A stretch of 64,000 bases of DNA from Lotus japonicus (taxonomy: Eukaryota > Streptophyta > Magnoliopsida > Fabales > Fabaceae), in contig NC_080041.1 of the NCBI RefSeq assembly GCF_012489685.1, forward strand, positions 102,951,760 to 103,015,759. Reading direction: 5' to 3'. This document shows, in pieces, positions 22,711-33,351 of this stretch. How positions within the stretch are numbered: position 1 is the first letter of the stretch; each line of letters starts with the position of its first letter. The notes beneath the pieces are model-generated. The model was given only the letters and a program-made list of their open reading frames with translations. It did not search any database and had not been told where the DNA came from. The position numbers and the translations under genes are program-made.

Positions 22711-22719
22711 TTCATTTAA

Positions 22720-22901
22720 GGGTTAATGGTTAAATTAGTCCTTGAGTTTGTAAGCGAGTTTGATTTTACGAAAAATGACGTTTAGTGGCGGTTATTTATA
22801 CAATTACTGGCCATTTTGACCGCCACTAAAAGTCATTTTTCGTTAGATGAACTGAAATCAAACTCGCTTATAAACTCATAGACTAATTTCACCATTAACC
22901 C
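22720..22901. mobile_element. MULE-type MITE (182 bp)
   Basis: Long inverted-repeat element beginning GGGTTAATGG and ending CCATTAACCC. Arms continue through AGTTTGTAAGCGAGTTTGAT on the left and its near complement on the right, with GTGGCGGTT/ACCGCCACT around the centre. Flanks are TTCATTTAA (22711-22719) and TCCATTTAA (22902-22910), a 9-bp target duplication with one mismatch, the size made by Mutator-like transposases. No coding capacity. Confidence 0.8.
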
Positions 22902-22939
22902 TCCATTTAATTACAAGGATTATATTTTAGGTGCAAATC

Positions 22940-24135
22940 AGTTTTTTAATCCTTATGTTTGTTACTGGGACCCAATTTATCAAAATCAGATGGTTAAGGA
23001 CTATTTGACATCAGTAGTGAAGCAACAAAAATCAGTTTTTGTGTCAAGTGGAGAGGCCTATTTTGCACATGATTTTTTTTCTGAAATTCACGATCTCCCT
23101 AAGGCTCCTAAGTTGTGCGACAACGACAATACTTTTGCACATACCTCACCACATCAGATAGTGCGTCTGGGTCATTCTGCAGGCACAACATCAACGACTC
23201 ATGTGCGCAAGTTGGCGTCGACATCCTCTCCTACGTCTCCTAAGGATTTGGTTTCCCCTCTTTCGAGTTCATCACAAAAAAGCTCTCGATGGGGGAAGAT
23301 GGTGTTACGACTCGTGCTCAACAAACTTGGTTGGTGGGAGAGCAGTTGGGTTTGAAGTTGAGAGGTTTGGAGGCCCAAATTCGTATTAATCATCCCACCT
23401 TAGCTGACATGTCCGGGGTCTGGCTCGCTTGGAAAGTTCGTGGTCTTGGAGGTTCAATAAAACGTGAGGCACTTAAGAAGGTGTCAGGCTTATGGTTGTG
23501 ATTTTGGCCAAGGAAGGTATCATGCTTAGGGTTTTGTCACGCAACGGAGGATGGGTGATATATTGGATTATATTACAGTGGAGGACATAACTTTTGTTGT
23601 TGCGTTTTGTTTCTTCTGGCGGTGTTTTGTTGTTCTATTTTTGTTTAGGATGGAGGTGCTGTCTTTGCATCTTTTTATGCGCTGTTTTGGTTCATGCTTA
23701 TGGTTGTGATTTTGGTCATGCTAGGGTTTGGTGACGCAAGGGAGGGTGGGTGATACATTGGATTATTTGCTTTGGCCTTTGGTTTGGTTACGCGCGCATG
23801 GGACAAGACTCGGCATATTGTTGAATTATATATGAGGCTTTATGAGGCCTAGTACTGTTTTTGGCTTTCAATTTAGTTTGTGATGTACTATTGGTGTATT
23901 GTGGAATTTTGAGGTATTGTGTAATGGCATTCTAGAGGACGAGTACTCTTTTTACTTCATTAGATTTTTCTCCTAATAAAATTTTCCTAGTAAGGCTTTA
24001 ATGAGGCTAATTCTCTATGTTTAGCCTTAAAAGGGGGGATGGTATATATTGTTTGTATGGTTTGGATGCAAGGTGGCCTACTCTTACTTCATGAGAGGGT
24101 TGTTCTCATGACTTTTCTCATTCATCAATAATAGC
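22940..24135 (+). mobile_element. LINE remnant with internal deletion
   Basis: Left part (22990-23500) reads like the ORF1 tail and the start of ORF2. It has WLVGEQLGLKLRG, then, without the bulk of ORF2, VRGLGGSIKREALKK, the classic start of the LINE endonuclease. It runs almost straight into 3'-untranslated LINE sequence, closing with CATGAGAGGGTTGTTCTCAT and CATCAATAATA near 24130, matching the end at 11.66 kb. Most of ORF2 (several kb) is missing, so this is an internally deleted copy. Confidence 0.6.
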
Positions 24136-25021
24136 GACAGGGACACTCACTATAGCGGGGTGGCGAGAAGATCATAGAACCATTTCACCCAACCTCAGAT
24201 ATGAGAAGATATGAGCAAGGAGAGCGAGCAAACCGAAATGACATGCTTGAGCGGCGTGAGTGATGAATCAAGGATAGTCAAAGGTGAAACAAGTCGGAGG
24301 GTGATGGCGGAGGAACATCGGCGACCACTGCACCATGGGAGAAGAACAAAGATCAAAAATGAGAATCCCCTGAAAAACACACCCTTGAAAAGCAACACAA
24401 AGGTGGAAGACCAAAGGTGAGAAGAAATGGAAAAATGATTATCATCGCACAAGAAGGTAATACCATAGCCACCAAGCACTATATAGAATTTATAGGAATA
24501 TTCTCATGTTTTAATGTTGAATGTCTATATGGATTGTATGTGAAAGAAGGAAGCACTTTATAAGAATTATAGAATTATTCTCATGTTTTTTTTATGTTGA
24601 AAACCAATGGATTTTATATGCAGAATTGTGATATTTATAGTGACAATCTTTTAAGCATATCGATTATAAGATGACTATTAATCTGTTGATGAACTAGTAC
24701 GAGTTGCAAGAATGTCAAATAATTGGACCATATAATGTGACATTAATAAATTGGAAAACTTAATGGACTTTATGTATATCAATAGGGAAGACTCCTAAAA
24801 ATGGTTTCAAATATGAATATGTAGGAAACACGAACCTTGAGGAGACTTTTCCCTATTCCATAAATCTAGATCATTCTGTAAGTTTTTTCAATTTCACAAT
24901 AAGTAGTAAAGTTATTTGATTTTTTTACAAGCCGACACTACAACATTAAAGTTAGAGTCGACTCATTAGCATAACGTCAACCTTCATGTTAAGTGTGTAG
25001 TGTGAGCTTAGAGTATGCTAA
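24136..25021. other. Unassigned spacer
   Basis: No gene recognised. Contains two similar phrases (TATAAGAATTATAGAATTATTCTCATG and AGAATTTATAGGAATATTCTCATG types) at about 24482-24590, a short local duplication. Confidence 0.35.
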
Positions 25022-25873
25022 GGGCCTGTTTGGATTGGTGTTGGAGAGGTCAAACGTGCGTTGCGTTGCCGTAAACGCCGTTTTGCCGTTTCGCCAAGCC
25101 GTAATTGGATCTGCGTTTTCCTTAACGCGTTAACGCTCTTTTGCATCAAAATCACGTTTTTTTGAAATCTAAAAATTCGAGCGTTGGTGTTGGGCGTTTA
25201 GCGTTGATGGGTGAAAAATACTCACCTCTGTTTATTTTATGCTCAGATCCATCCACCAAACTGTTGTTCGCACTGTGCCGTTTTCCCTCTGCCGTTCGCG
25301 CTCCGGCGTCCACCGGTCCGCCGTCCTTTCTCTGATCGTTTTCTGTTCGCACACCTCTGTTGGTGATCTTTTAAGAAGGGAATTTTGGAGATCTAATGGA
25401 TCTGTTCAGATCTATTTCATTTCTTGCTCTGTTTTTTGTTCCTCTGTTTCTGGGTTTGAATTGGGAGAATAGCCAACGAAGAAGAAAGAGGAGATGAAGT
25501 TTCATATCTAACCAAATTGAAATGAAAATTGGTGTCCGTGTATCTTGTTTCTTTTTTATTTTTTTATTTTATATTTAGTAATGAAAATTGAAAAATATTC
25601 ATAATAAAGAAATAGTATAATTTATGATTTTATTATACATAATTTATTTAAAACTATATTTAATAATATAAATATAATCTTTTTTTTAAATTATAGTTCC
25701 AAACATGAGTTCAATTAATATCATCCAAACAATATTCATTATTTTAAAATCACGTTTGTTACAAATCATCCAAACATAAACCACGTTTACTCAAACATAA
25801 TTTTACTCAAAATCATTTTAACAAAATCACTTTAATTTAAACACCAGTTTCTAACGGGATGCCAAACAGGCAC
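25022..25873. mobile_element. PIF/Harbinger-like non-autonomous element (852 bp)
   Basis: Starts GGGCCTGTTTGG and ends CCAAACAGGCAC, a terminal inverted repeat matching at 11 of 12 bases. It is flanked on both sides by TAA (25019-25021 and 25874-25876), the 3-bp target of PIF/Harbinger elements. Subterminal sequence is also partly inverted (GTTTGAGTAAA types on the right). The interior has a GC-rich island (25030-25340) with small frames but no transposase, so it needs help to move. The GC-rich part may be captured host DNA. Confidence 0.65.
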
Positions 25874-25876
25874 TAA

Positions 25877-26858
25877 ATCAACTCTAACTTTTTAGCGTTG
25901 GCCACAAGAAGCCTAAGATTTTCTTTAGTGTTAATGTTTGGCTTGTTAGCATTTACTTTTGGCTGACATAAATGAACATTTTCTTGTGGTGTTGAGATTA
26001 AGGACTAAAATGAGTGATTTAATTTGGATTTTACAGGGACATAAATCGATGAATATTTTTACGGTTGACTAAAAGAGACAACCCTACACATTACAATTAT
26101 CAAAGCCACATTTTTATTATTGAAGATTCTAGTCTGCATTCACTTTATTATCTATTAGCTAAGGTGACGTCTGTGTGGCATTGTTCACTAGTTTGAATTT
26201 TTAGCGACTGAAGTTGAACAAAAAAAAGTGATTGAATACTTGAAAGCGATTAAAGACTCTTTTTTATTAAACTGAATTATGTATTAATAGGAATATAATA
26301 GCAGCCTTAGGAACTCTCCCAAATGAGCAAAGAAGGTACGCTAAGAGAATAATGTTATTTTAATAATCCATTTCCATCTCCACTCCACTTTAGTTAAAAA
26401 AGACAACAAAAGAGATAAATGTGTGAGTGATATGATTTATAATATAACAGAAAATGAGATGAAAGAAAAAGTAGTATATGTATATATCATTATTCCAAAA
26501 CAAATTACAACGAGATTACAAGCTCTCGCTCTATAACTTAATTGAAAGCAAAAAAACAATTACCCTCCCGTGGAATACAGAGTGATGTGATGGCATCTTT
26601 ACATTACAAAGCCAGAGCCGTGCCTACAGTGATTAAAGACATATTTAATTAGAGTTATGATATACATACACATTTTTACTCATTTTTCACATTCATTTTC
26701 TATATATTTCTCTTTTTTCTATCAATCAAATCACCTATTAAATCTTTACTTTCTCTCTCATTTCTTCTTATCTCTCTCTTTCTCCACCTCTCCACACCTC
26801 AAAAATGAGGTATGAAGATATAATTATTCATTTAATTAAGCTAAAAACCAAGGCTAGT
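25877..26858. other. Unassigned AT-rich region
   Basis: No gene. A pyrimidine-rich tract (TTTCTCTCTCATTTC..., about 26690-26800) precedes the MITE at 26868. Confidence 0.35.
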
Positions 26859-26867
26859 GAAAATTTT

Positions 26868-27063
26868 GGGTTAAAGGTCATATTAATCCCTGTGTTTGTA
26901 AAAACGTTTGATTTTGGTCCGTCAGTCGAAAAACCGCCAATAACTGTATTATAAAACGCCAGTAACTGTAAAAAAAAAAACCCGCCACTAATCGTAATTT
27001 TTTTGCTAAGGGACCAAAATCAAACACTTTTACAAACACAAGGACTAATATGATCCTTAACCC
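26868..27063. mobile_element. MULE-type MITE (196 bp)
   Basis: Begins GGGTTAAAGGTCATATTA and ends TTAACCC, arms complementary through TTTGTAAAAACGTTTGATTT, with CGCCACTAAT in the centre. Perfect 9-bp target duplication GAAAATTTT at 26859-26867 and 27064-27072. Same family as the element at 22720 judging by the GGGTTAA ends and the GTGGCGG core. Confidence 0.85.
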
Positions 27064-27109
27064 GAAAATTTTATAAAATTACCTTTAAACTTCAAATAAT
27101 ACATACATA

Positions 27110-27240
27110 AGTCCTCAAATGATAGCTCAAGTGGTAAGAGTTAAGTGACATATGAGTTAGGGAAGAAAATGTCCAGAGATCCATTCCTAGAGGGTGTAAT
27201 TTATCTTTCCAATATAAAAAATAAATAAATACTTTTTTTA
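27110..27240 (+). repeat. SINE-like, tRNA-derived
   Basis: GATAGCTCAAGTGGTAAGAG at about 27121 matches the pol III A box of plant tRNA-derived SINEs, followed by GATCCATTCCT where a decayed B box would lie. The end is A/T-rich (AAAAAATAAATAAATA). Target duplication not identified. Confidence 0.45.
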
Positions 27241-27392
27241 TTTACATTAAAAATAAATAAACACATAGATACGTTAATAGTACATAAGTACATATAACAT
27301 ATAGTGTCATTCCGTTTTTTTCACAAGTATTTTTTTCTAATTTAGTTACAAATGATTTTATTGTGTTAGTATCATCAAATAATTTTAGTACT

Positions 27393-27535
27393 TTTTTTTG
27401 GAAGACCAAAAAGAAATGTTATTAAAGCTAGATTGGAGAAACCAACCTGCAGAAAGTGGCATAATAAAGTACAGAGCAACTACTAGTGACATAAACTAGA
27501 CTAAAATTAGAGTAAATTAGACTAAACGAACAATG
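27393..27535 (-). mobile_element. LINE 3' end remnant, antisense
   Basis: A run of T (27393-27400) followed by GGAAGACCAAAAAGAAATGT, reverse complement of a LINE tail (CTTTTTGGTCTTCC plus poly A), like the one at 20683. No coding sequence kept. Confidence 0.45.
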
Positions 27536-28218
27536 AGGAGGACTCCATTTACTCTAGGAGTAAGTTAAATGACTTACTCCAAATCTTAGACCCTTGTTTT
27601 TGTTAAAATAATAACGGCTGAGATTAGTACAAAACACCTGTCACATGACCCCACTCCTGGTTTCTTCCACATGATTCTTCACAGGCCAATTGAGAGGGTG
27701 TCTCGCGAAAACATAAAACTTCCCGAGTGATCAAAATGTTATGTTTTTTTCCAATTCATTTCTACCTCTTCAACAGCTCCATATAACTAATCCATTCAAT
27801 ATAGCATAGAGATGCAAACAATTAGTAATTAAAATGAAACAAAAGGCAGAACATACGAAACCAAAACCCAGAACGAAAAATATACATGTGACTTTTTTTT
27901 TCATAATCAAGTTCCATGTACATTACGAATCTGCTCTATCTCCCAATGGTTTAATTTCCAAAGTTCAGCCATCAGGACGCTCATGTCATCAAATACATCC
28001 ATTGGTTGTAGTGGATGCAAAATGCAAAATTATCAGGTTGCGCCGTTTCCAATTTCATGTTTAAGGGTTAGGAAAAAGAAGACTAAGGAAGAAGGAGGAA
28101 TTGGGGTCACGTGAAATATTTGACGTCTTAATCTCCACCATTATTTTTTAACAAAAACAAGGGTTAAGATTTGAAGTTAGCCATTTAACTTAGTCCTGGA
28201 GTAAATGGAGCCCTCCTC
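27536..28218. mobile_element. TIR element, non-autonomous (about 680 bp)
   Basis: Terminal inverted repeats of roughly 90 bases: left GAGGAGGACTCCATTTACTC and CCCTTGTTTTTGTTAAAA, right GAGTAAATGGAGCCCTCCTC and TTTAACAAAAACAAGGGTT. Target duplication not clear, so the superfamily is open. The interior has one 76-codon frame (27834-28064) without domain. Confidence 0.65.
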
Positions 28219-28422
28219 TTTTTCTTATATAAAATTTTACTTTCTTAGTTTCATTTTTCATTTTCCTAGTTTTATTATATTTTTAAATTTTCTTTAATCA
28301 GTATTATCTATATCCAATAATCACTAATCATTGTCATTATCCAAAATTTATGAAAGTACTATGTATTATTGTATTTCAGGGATATTATTGTGGGATATAT
28401 AAAGAAAAAACAAACTTACTCT

Positions 28423-29886
28423 GTTTGGTGGTCGATCAGGCTAGAATAAGATCAGGATAAGATAAAAAGTGGAATCTATCTTTTTTTTATATCTTGTGTT
28501 TGAGGTGGAAAAGATAATGATAGGATATAATTTAAACATACATCAAACTTTCCTTTGACTAAAAAATACATAATATTATTAAAATTAGTTTTCTAAGTAA
28601 ATTTTTAAAAACGTGATTATACTATTAAATTAAATTTTTTTATTTTTATAAATGAGCTTATGTGTTAAAATTAACTAAAATTCAATGATTTTTTTATTAA
28701 TATTACTATTTTAAAACTTAATGAAATTTTATTAATTATACTATTTGAATATTTTTCCCGAAGGGATCCTTATTTATTTAAAAGTAAAAACTAGTTATTG
28801 TACCAATTAATTTTAACTTAGTAGTGAAATGTGATGAAAAATAATTAAATTCAAAAAATATAATTAAAATTATTATTTTTTTAAAAGAACTTTACATTTA
28901 AATTATAAAATATGATATAAGTCGATAAATAATTTTGAGCAATAGAAATTGATAATATAAAATTAGTCTACATTTACTACTAAAAAATCAATATTTATAA
29001 GTGAGTAGTATATTTTAATGTTAGTGAATAACAATTTTATTTATTTTTATCATGGATAAAAAATAATGTTAACTAAGAAGAAGCAAGTAATAATTGATAA
29101 TTTAATTATTTGTATGAGTAAAATCAATATTTTCACCATTAAAATAATAATTCATTTTTTAATTTAAGATTATGAGTAAGTAAATAATTTTAACTTCTAT
29201 AACTTTACATTTAAATTATAAAATATTATATAAGTAGGTAAATAATTTTGATCAATAGCAATTGATAATATAAAATTAGTCTACATTAACTACTAAAAAA
29301 TCAATATTTATAAGTGGGTAGTCTATTTTAATGTTAGTGAATAAAAATTTTATTTATTTTTATCTTGGATAAAAAATAATGTTAACTAATAAGAAGCAAG
29401 TAATGTATACCAAAAAAAAATAAGAAGCAAGTAATAATGATAATTTAATTATTTTGTATGAGTAAAATCAATATTTTCACCATTAAAAAATAATTAATTT
29501 TTTAATTAAGTTTATGAGTAAGTAAATAACTTTAACTTAGCAACAAAAACTAGTAATTTATATATAATAAAATTAGTATATTAGTAAAATTAAAATGATT
29601 ATATGTATTATTTAATATATTATTTTAAATGTTATAAAATATAAATATAAAATAATTGAATTTAGGGTTAGGGTACTAAAAAAAAATCAAAAATTGTTAT
29701 CATATTCTATTAGGATAATTCCAACCTAGCTGTATCATAAGAAATTAGAATAACTTTTACATATGATGAACATAATAAGATAAGAGACAAAATTGCGTTG
29801 TCTTATAATGTAGGAACAACAAACAAAATATTAGAGCAAGATATGATCATACTATCTTATCCTGTCTGCTTATTCTGTCCACCAAA
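28423..29886. mobile_element. AT-rich TIR element (about 1.46 kb)
   Basis: Ends TTTGGTGGTCGATCAGG on the left and CTGTCCACCAAA on the right, with CAGGATAAGAT / ATCTTATCCTG inside both arms. No coding capacity. Target duplication was not found, so class is uncertain. Inside lie two direct copies of about 315 bases (see next entry). Confidence 0.5.
28890..29540. repeat. Direct duplication, about 315-bp unit
   Basis: TTTACATTTAAATTATAAAA begins copies at about 28891 and 29209. Both run through ATTAGTCTACATTWACTACT and CAATATTTTCACCATTAAAA to TTAACTT. The second copy has its own 28-bp internal repeat of AATAAGAAGCAAGTAAT (29388-29433). Confidence 0.8.
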
Positions 29887-29891
29887 AGTAT

Positions 29892-30124
29892 ATGCTAGCT
29901 GTTTATTTATTGCATTTTATCTTGTAGTTTTCTTTTCTTTTATAGACACCAAAAAATATTTAATTATTGATAAATAATTCAAGGAATCAAGTTAAACCAT
30001 ATTTAATTCACCAGTTGTAGTTATCTGGCATTTCCTTGAATTATTTATAATTAAATATTTTTTGTCTATAAAAGAAAACAAAATTACAAGATAAAATGCA
30101 ATAAATAAACAGCTAGCATATACC
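29892..30124. repeat. Long inverted repeat upstream of expansin 2
   Basis: Left arm from about 29892 (TATGCTAGCTGTTTATTTAT, then TGCATTTTATCTTGTA) pairs with the right arm ending at about 30124 (ATAAATAAACAGCTAGCATA), about 90 bases each with a few mismatches. The spacer of about 40 bases holds CACCAGTTGTAGTTATCTGG. A TATAGAYAMCAAAAAATATT phrase at the inner arm recurs at about 30137, outside the inverted repeat, suggesting local duplication. It sits about 160 bases upstream of the expansin 2 start. Confidence 0.75.
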
Positions 30125-30209
30125 TTTTTTTTAATTATAGATAAAAAATATTTAATTATTGATGAATATGGTTTTATTTCCTTTCATCAAGTTAAACCTC
30201 ATATCTCAC

Positions 30210-30222
30210 CTATAAATACGAC
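30210..30222 (+). promoter_or_regulatory. TATA box of expansin 2
   Basis: CCTATAAATACG about 70 bases upstream of the expansin 2 ATG, same spacing as in expansin 1. Confidence 0.6.
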
Positions 30223-30282
30223 TAATCACCAAGTTCCACCTGCAATCCATCACTTTTCTGAGTCTTGATTAATTCACCAGAC

Positions 30283-31579
30283 ATGGCCATGACTCCCTGT
30301 TTCCTTGCTTTAGCCATTTTCATTGTTCTTTTTGTTCAAACCATGTCAGCTGGTATTGACCCAAATTGGTATGCTGCTCATGCAACCTTCTATGGAGACA
30401 TGAGTGGTAAAGAAACCATGCGTAAGTGTACAACTTCCCATCTAATTTCTTTCTCGTAAAAATCATGATCATGCATACTCATCAAGTATGAGTTATTTTC
30501 TAATTTTGATATATGATTAATCATTTGGATTGAAACACTCACTTGTGCTTCTTTGAATGCATTCGGGAATTTTTTTTTATGATTATTCACGCACATTTAT
30601 GGGCACGTTTGTCTCAGTTTTTTCAGAAAATAATCACTTATTTTTTTGAAAAATAATCTCTTACATATATTTTTAACTGTTTCTGTATACTTTTGATAAA
30701 AAAACATAATTTGCAAAAAAATTAAATTAAATTATTTCATAGAGATATTTCTTTTTTATATTCGTAAACAAACATATCAATTTCAGTTTCTCAACAATTT
30801 CTTAAAATAAAATAAATTTTTAATTCAACTTGAAAATCACTTATTATTTAAGCGGACACAAATTATTATCCAGTATCAAAGGTTGATAACTTCATAAGCG
30901 TATAGTGTAATCTCATTATTTCTATATATAACAATTTATATATTTATTTGGCATGCATGCAGAGGGTGCTTGTGGTTATGGTGATCTTTTCAAACAAGGG
31001 TATGGGCTTAATACCGCAGCACTAAGCACAGCACTATTCAACCATGGACTTACTTGTGGTGCATGTTTTGAGATCATGTGTGTCAACTCCCCCTTTTGCA
31101 TAAAGAACGCAGGCACAATCAAAATTACAGCAACAAATTTTTGTCCTCCCAATTATACCAAGAAAGTTGACATTTGGTGCAACCCGCCACAAAAACACTT
31201 TGACTTAACCATGAAAATGTTCACCACAATTGCTGCATACCGTGCTGGGGTTGTCCCTGTTCAATATCGCCGTGTTCCATGCAACAAAATTGGGGGTGTC
31301 AAGTTTGAGCTTAATGGGAACCCTAATTTTTTGCTTGTGTTGGTGTACAACGTTGCAAATGCTGGAGATGTTTCTAGCATGAGTGTCAAAGGATCCGGAA
31401 CAGGATGGCTTCCAATGTCACACAATTGGGGACAAAATTGGAATGTCGGAACTAATGTGGCAGGACAAGCCTTGTCATTTAGGGTTACTACTAGTGATGG
31501 TAAAACCTTGTACTTTATGAATGTTGTCCATCCTCGATGGCTATTTGGACAGACGTACCAGTCCAACTTAAATTTTTAG
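30283..31579 (+). CDS. Alpha-expansin, EXPA22/23/25-like (expansin 2)
   Basis: Exons 30283-30421 (donor GTAAGT at 30422) and 30963-31579 (acceptor ATGCAG), giving 251 residues. I chose ATG 30283 because it places the signal peptide ([14 protein letters not shown]) directly at the N-terminus; the open frame to its left has no other ATG. Domain order is as in expansin 1: [27 protein letters not shown] at 125-127, and a CBM63-like C-terminus ending [11 protein letters not shown]. It lacks one residue relative to expansin 1 in the loop NSPFCIK versus NDPQWCIP, keeping the cysteine. First exon length (139 bases) and intron phase are identical to expansin 1. Secreted wall-loosening protein by family. 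No defect seen. Upstream TE-derived inverted repeats could influence its expression. Confidence 0.92.
30422..30962 (+). other. Expansin 2 intron
   Basis: 541 bases, AT-rich, phase 1. Shares TATACTTTTGATAAAAAA and other short blocks with the expansin 1 intron and has a GTTTGTCTCAG / AAGCGGACAC pair that may be a decayed MITE. Confidence 0.5.
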
Positions 31580-32092
31580 ATATTCTTTGATTTAGTTGAT
31601 AATGACATGTGGTCATCGATTAAATTTGTAATTTCAAAATTTTATTGGAATAAATTTTTAACATTCTGAAACTTTATTTTAGGTTTAACTAGGAATTTAG
31701 CCGGCTCCGTGCAATGCACGGACGAGCAGTTCTTCAATTTATCATATTTATTCAATAATTTTATTTAAGTTCATCATCTAACTAAATCACATACCAATTA
31801 TTGTAACATTTACTGTACTTAGAAACCATAGTTCATAGCCAACATTGATGCTAACACTTTAAAAATATTCAAGGAAAATTAAGCTAACATAAAGTACAAC
31901 AATTAAAGGAAAAGTCTTTAACCTAGCAAAAAAGGATAGATAAAAGTAACAACATCTTCATGCTAGAGAACTACACAGTAAAAACATGAACCTTAAAACT
32001 ATTTGACTGCACCATCCTCCACATCTACATCTTGTGCTTTGCAACATAATTTTCAAGCCTCTCAAACTTACTCTTGTAGAACTGATACCACG

Positions 32093-32270
32093 ATGCACGA
32101 ACGGACAGTTCTTCCATTTATCATATTTATTCAATCAATTTATTTAACTCCATCTATTTAAATCACATACCAATTATTATAACATTTACTAATCACAACA
32201 CAAAATATGACTTAACCAAAACATAGATATCAACGACTAATTATAAACATTTATATGTATAACAAAAGTT
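32093..32270 (-). repeat. Second copy of Helitron 3' subterminal sequence
   Basis: ACGATGCACGAACGGACAGT at 32093 matches the half of the terminal hairpin and subterminal region seen at 31706 and 5555, and the following ATTTATCATATTTATTCAAT and CATACCAATTATTATAACAT blocks align with both. The terminal CTAG is missing here. Confidence 0.6.
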
Positions 32271-33340
32271 GTATTTTCATTTATCTTTGTCAAAATAACT
32301 TGAACACAATTACAATGTTAAGGTTTATGTTATAAATATACGAAGCCTCAGACTGAAAATGATGAAAATATTTTCACAACAGGGTATGGTCAACAATATA
32401 CATATATTCAGAAAGAAAATTCAGTGTCAAATACACATCAAAAAACACAAAAAGTACTAATTTTCTTATTGTACAAATTGACTCAAGCAATTGACCTACT
32501 TACACAAGAAAATTGCCCCACGCTAGTCTTGTAAACAAATGATGATCAAGTTAAAAAATTATTTTAATCTACTTCCAAGTATGATTACCTTTGAGAGCAG
32601 TTGGGGGTTGGTACATGAAAATCATGATCACTGTTACTGTTGTACTACTAATTAGTACATTATATGTACTGATAAGTTAAATAAGTAAATATCTTACCTG
32701 GATGCACAAAGAAGAAGAAATTAAAAAATAAAATCTGTCAAATACCTACTTGTCACATGATAGAAGATATACAAAGAGATAGAGCTGAACGTCTCTTCTC
32801 CATGTTCGGCAATTAGCAGCAACAACGACGCTGACGCGAAGCCTAACTGTTGCACAAAGTGGGACGAACACAAGTTTGTCCATTGTTGAACAGAAAACGA
32901 AACAAATCTCAGATCACAAACAATGGAAGGCTGAAAAGGCAAGGAGAGAAAGTGAATCCAAACTAAAAGGGAGAGAATAAGAAAATTAATTTTATGACGA
33001 AAAATTCACGTCTCTGGAAAAAGAAAAACAAAAATCATAGACATGCCCTAACATTTAACAAAAAATTAAATTTCCTCATTCAACAAAAAATATTGGGCCG
33101 CCTAGAGTTTTAGAAAATTAATTGACCCAGAGAGCTAATTTCTAGTTAACAAAAAAAAAAGTTAACATACTTACCCAAAAAAAAAGAAAAATAAGATAAG
33201 TTTCATAAAAAAACTCTACACAATTAGGACAAATGAAAAAAATCATGCCTCACTCAATCCACATGAAATAAGTGGACCGTCAGAACATTCAAGTAAAATA
33301 ACTATCTTACTTTTTTTTAGAAATATCATAGTTATCAAAT
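32271..33340. other. Helitron interior, no gene recognised
   Basis: AT-rich. A minus-strand frame at 32721-32942 (MPFQPSIVCDLRF start) has no domain I recognise. Possibly captured leader sequence. Confidence 0.35.
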
Positions 33341-33351
33341 AATGTTAATAC

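Noticed and set aside
24195..24479. Minus-strand 94-codon ORF
   Set aside because: Hydrophobic, no domain, overlaps another frame on the plus strand; likely chance.
32721..32942. Minus-strand ORF in the large Helitron
   Set aside because: No domain or splice context recognised; not supported as a gene.
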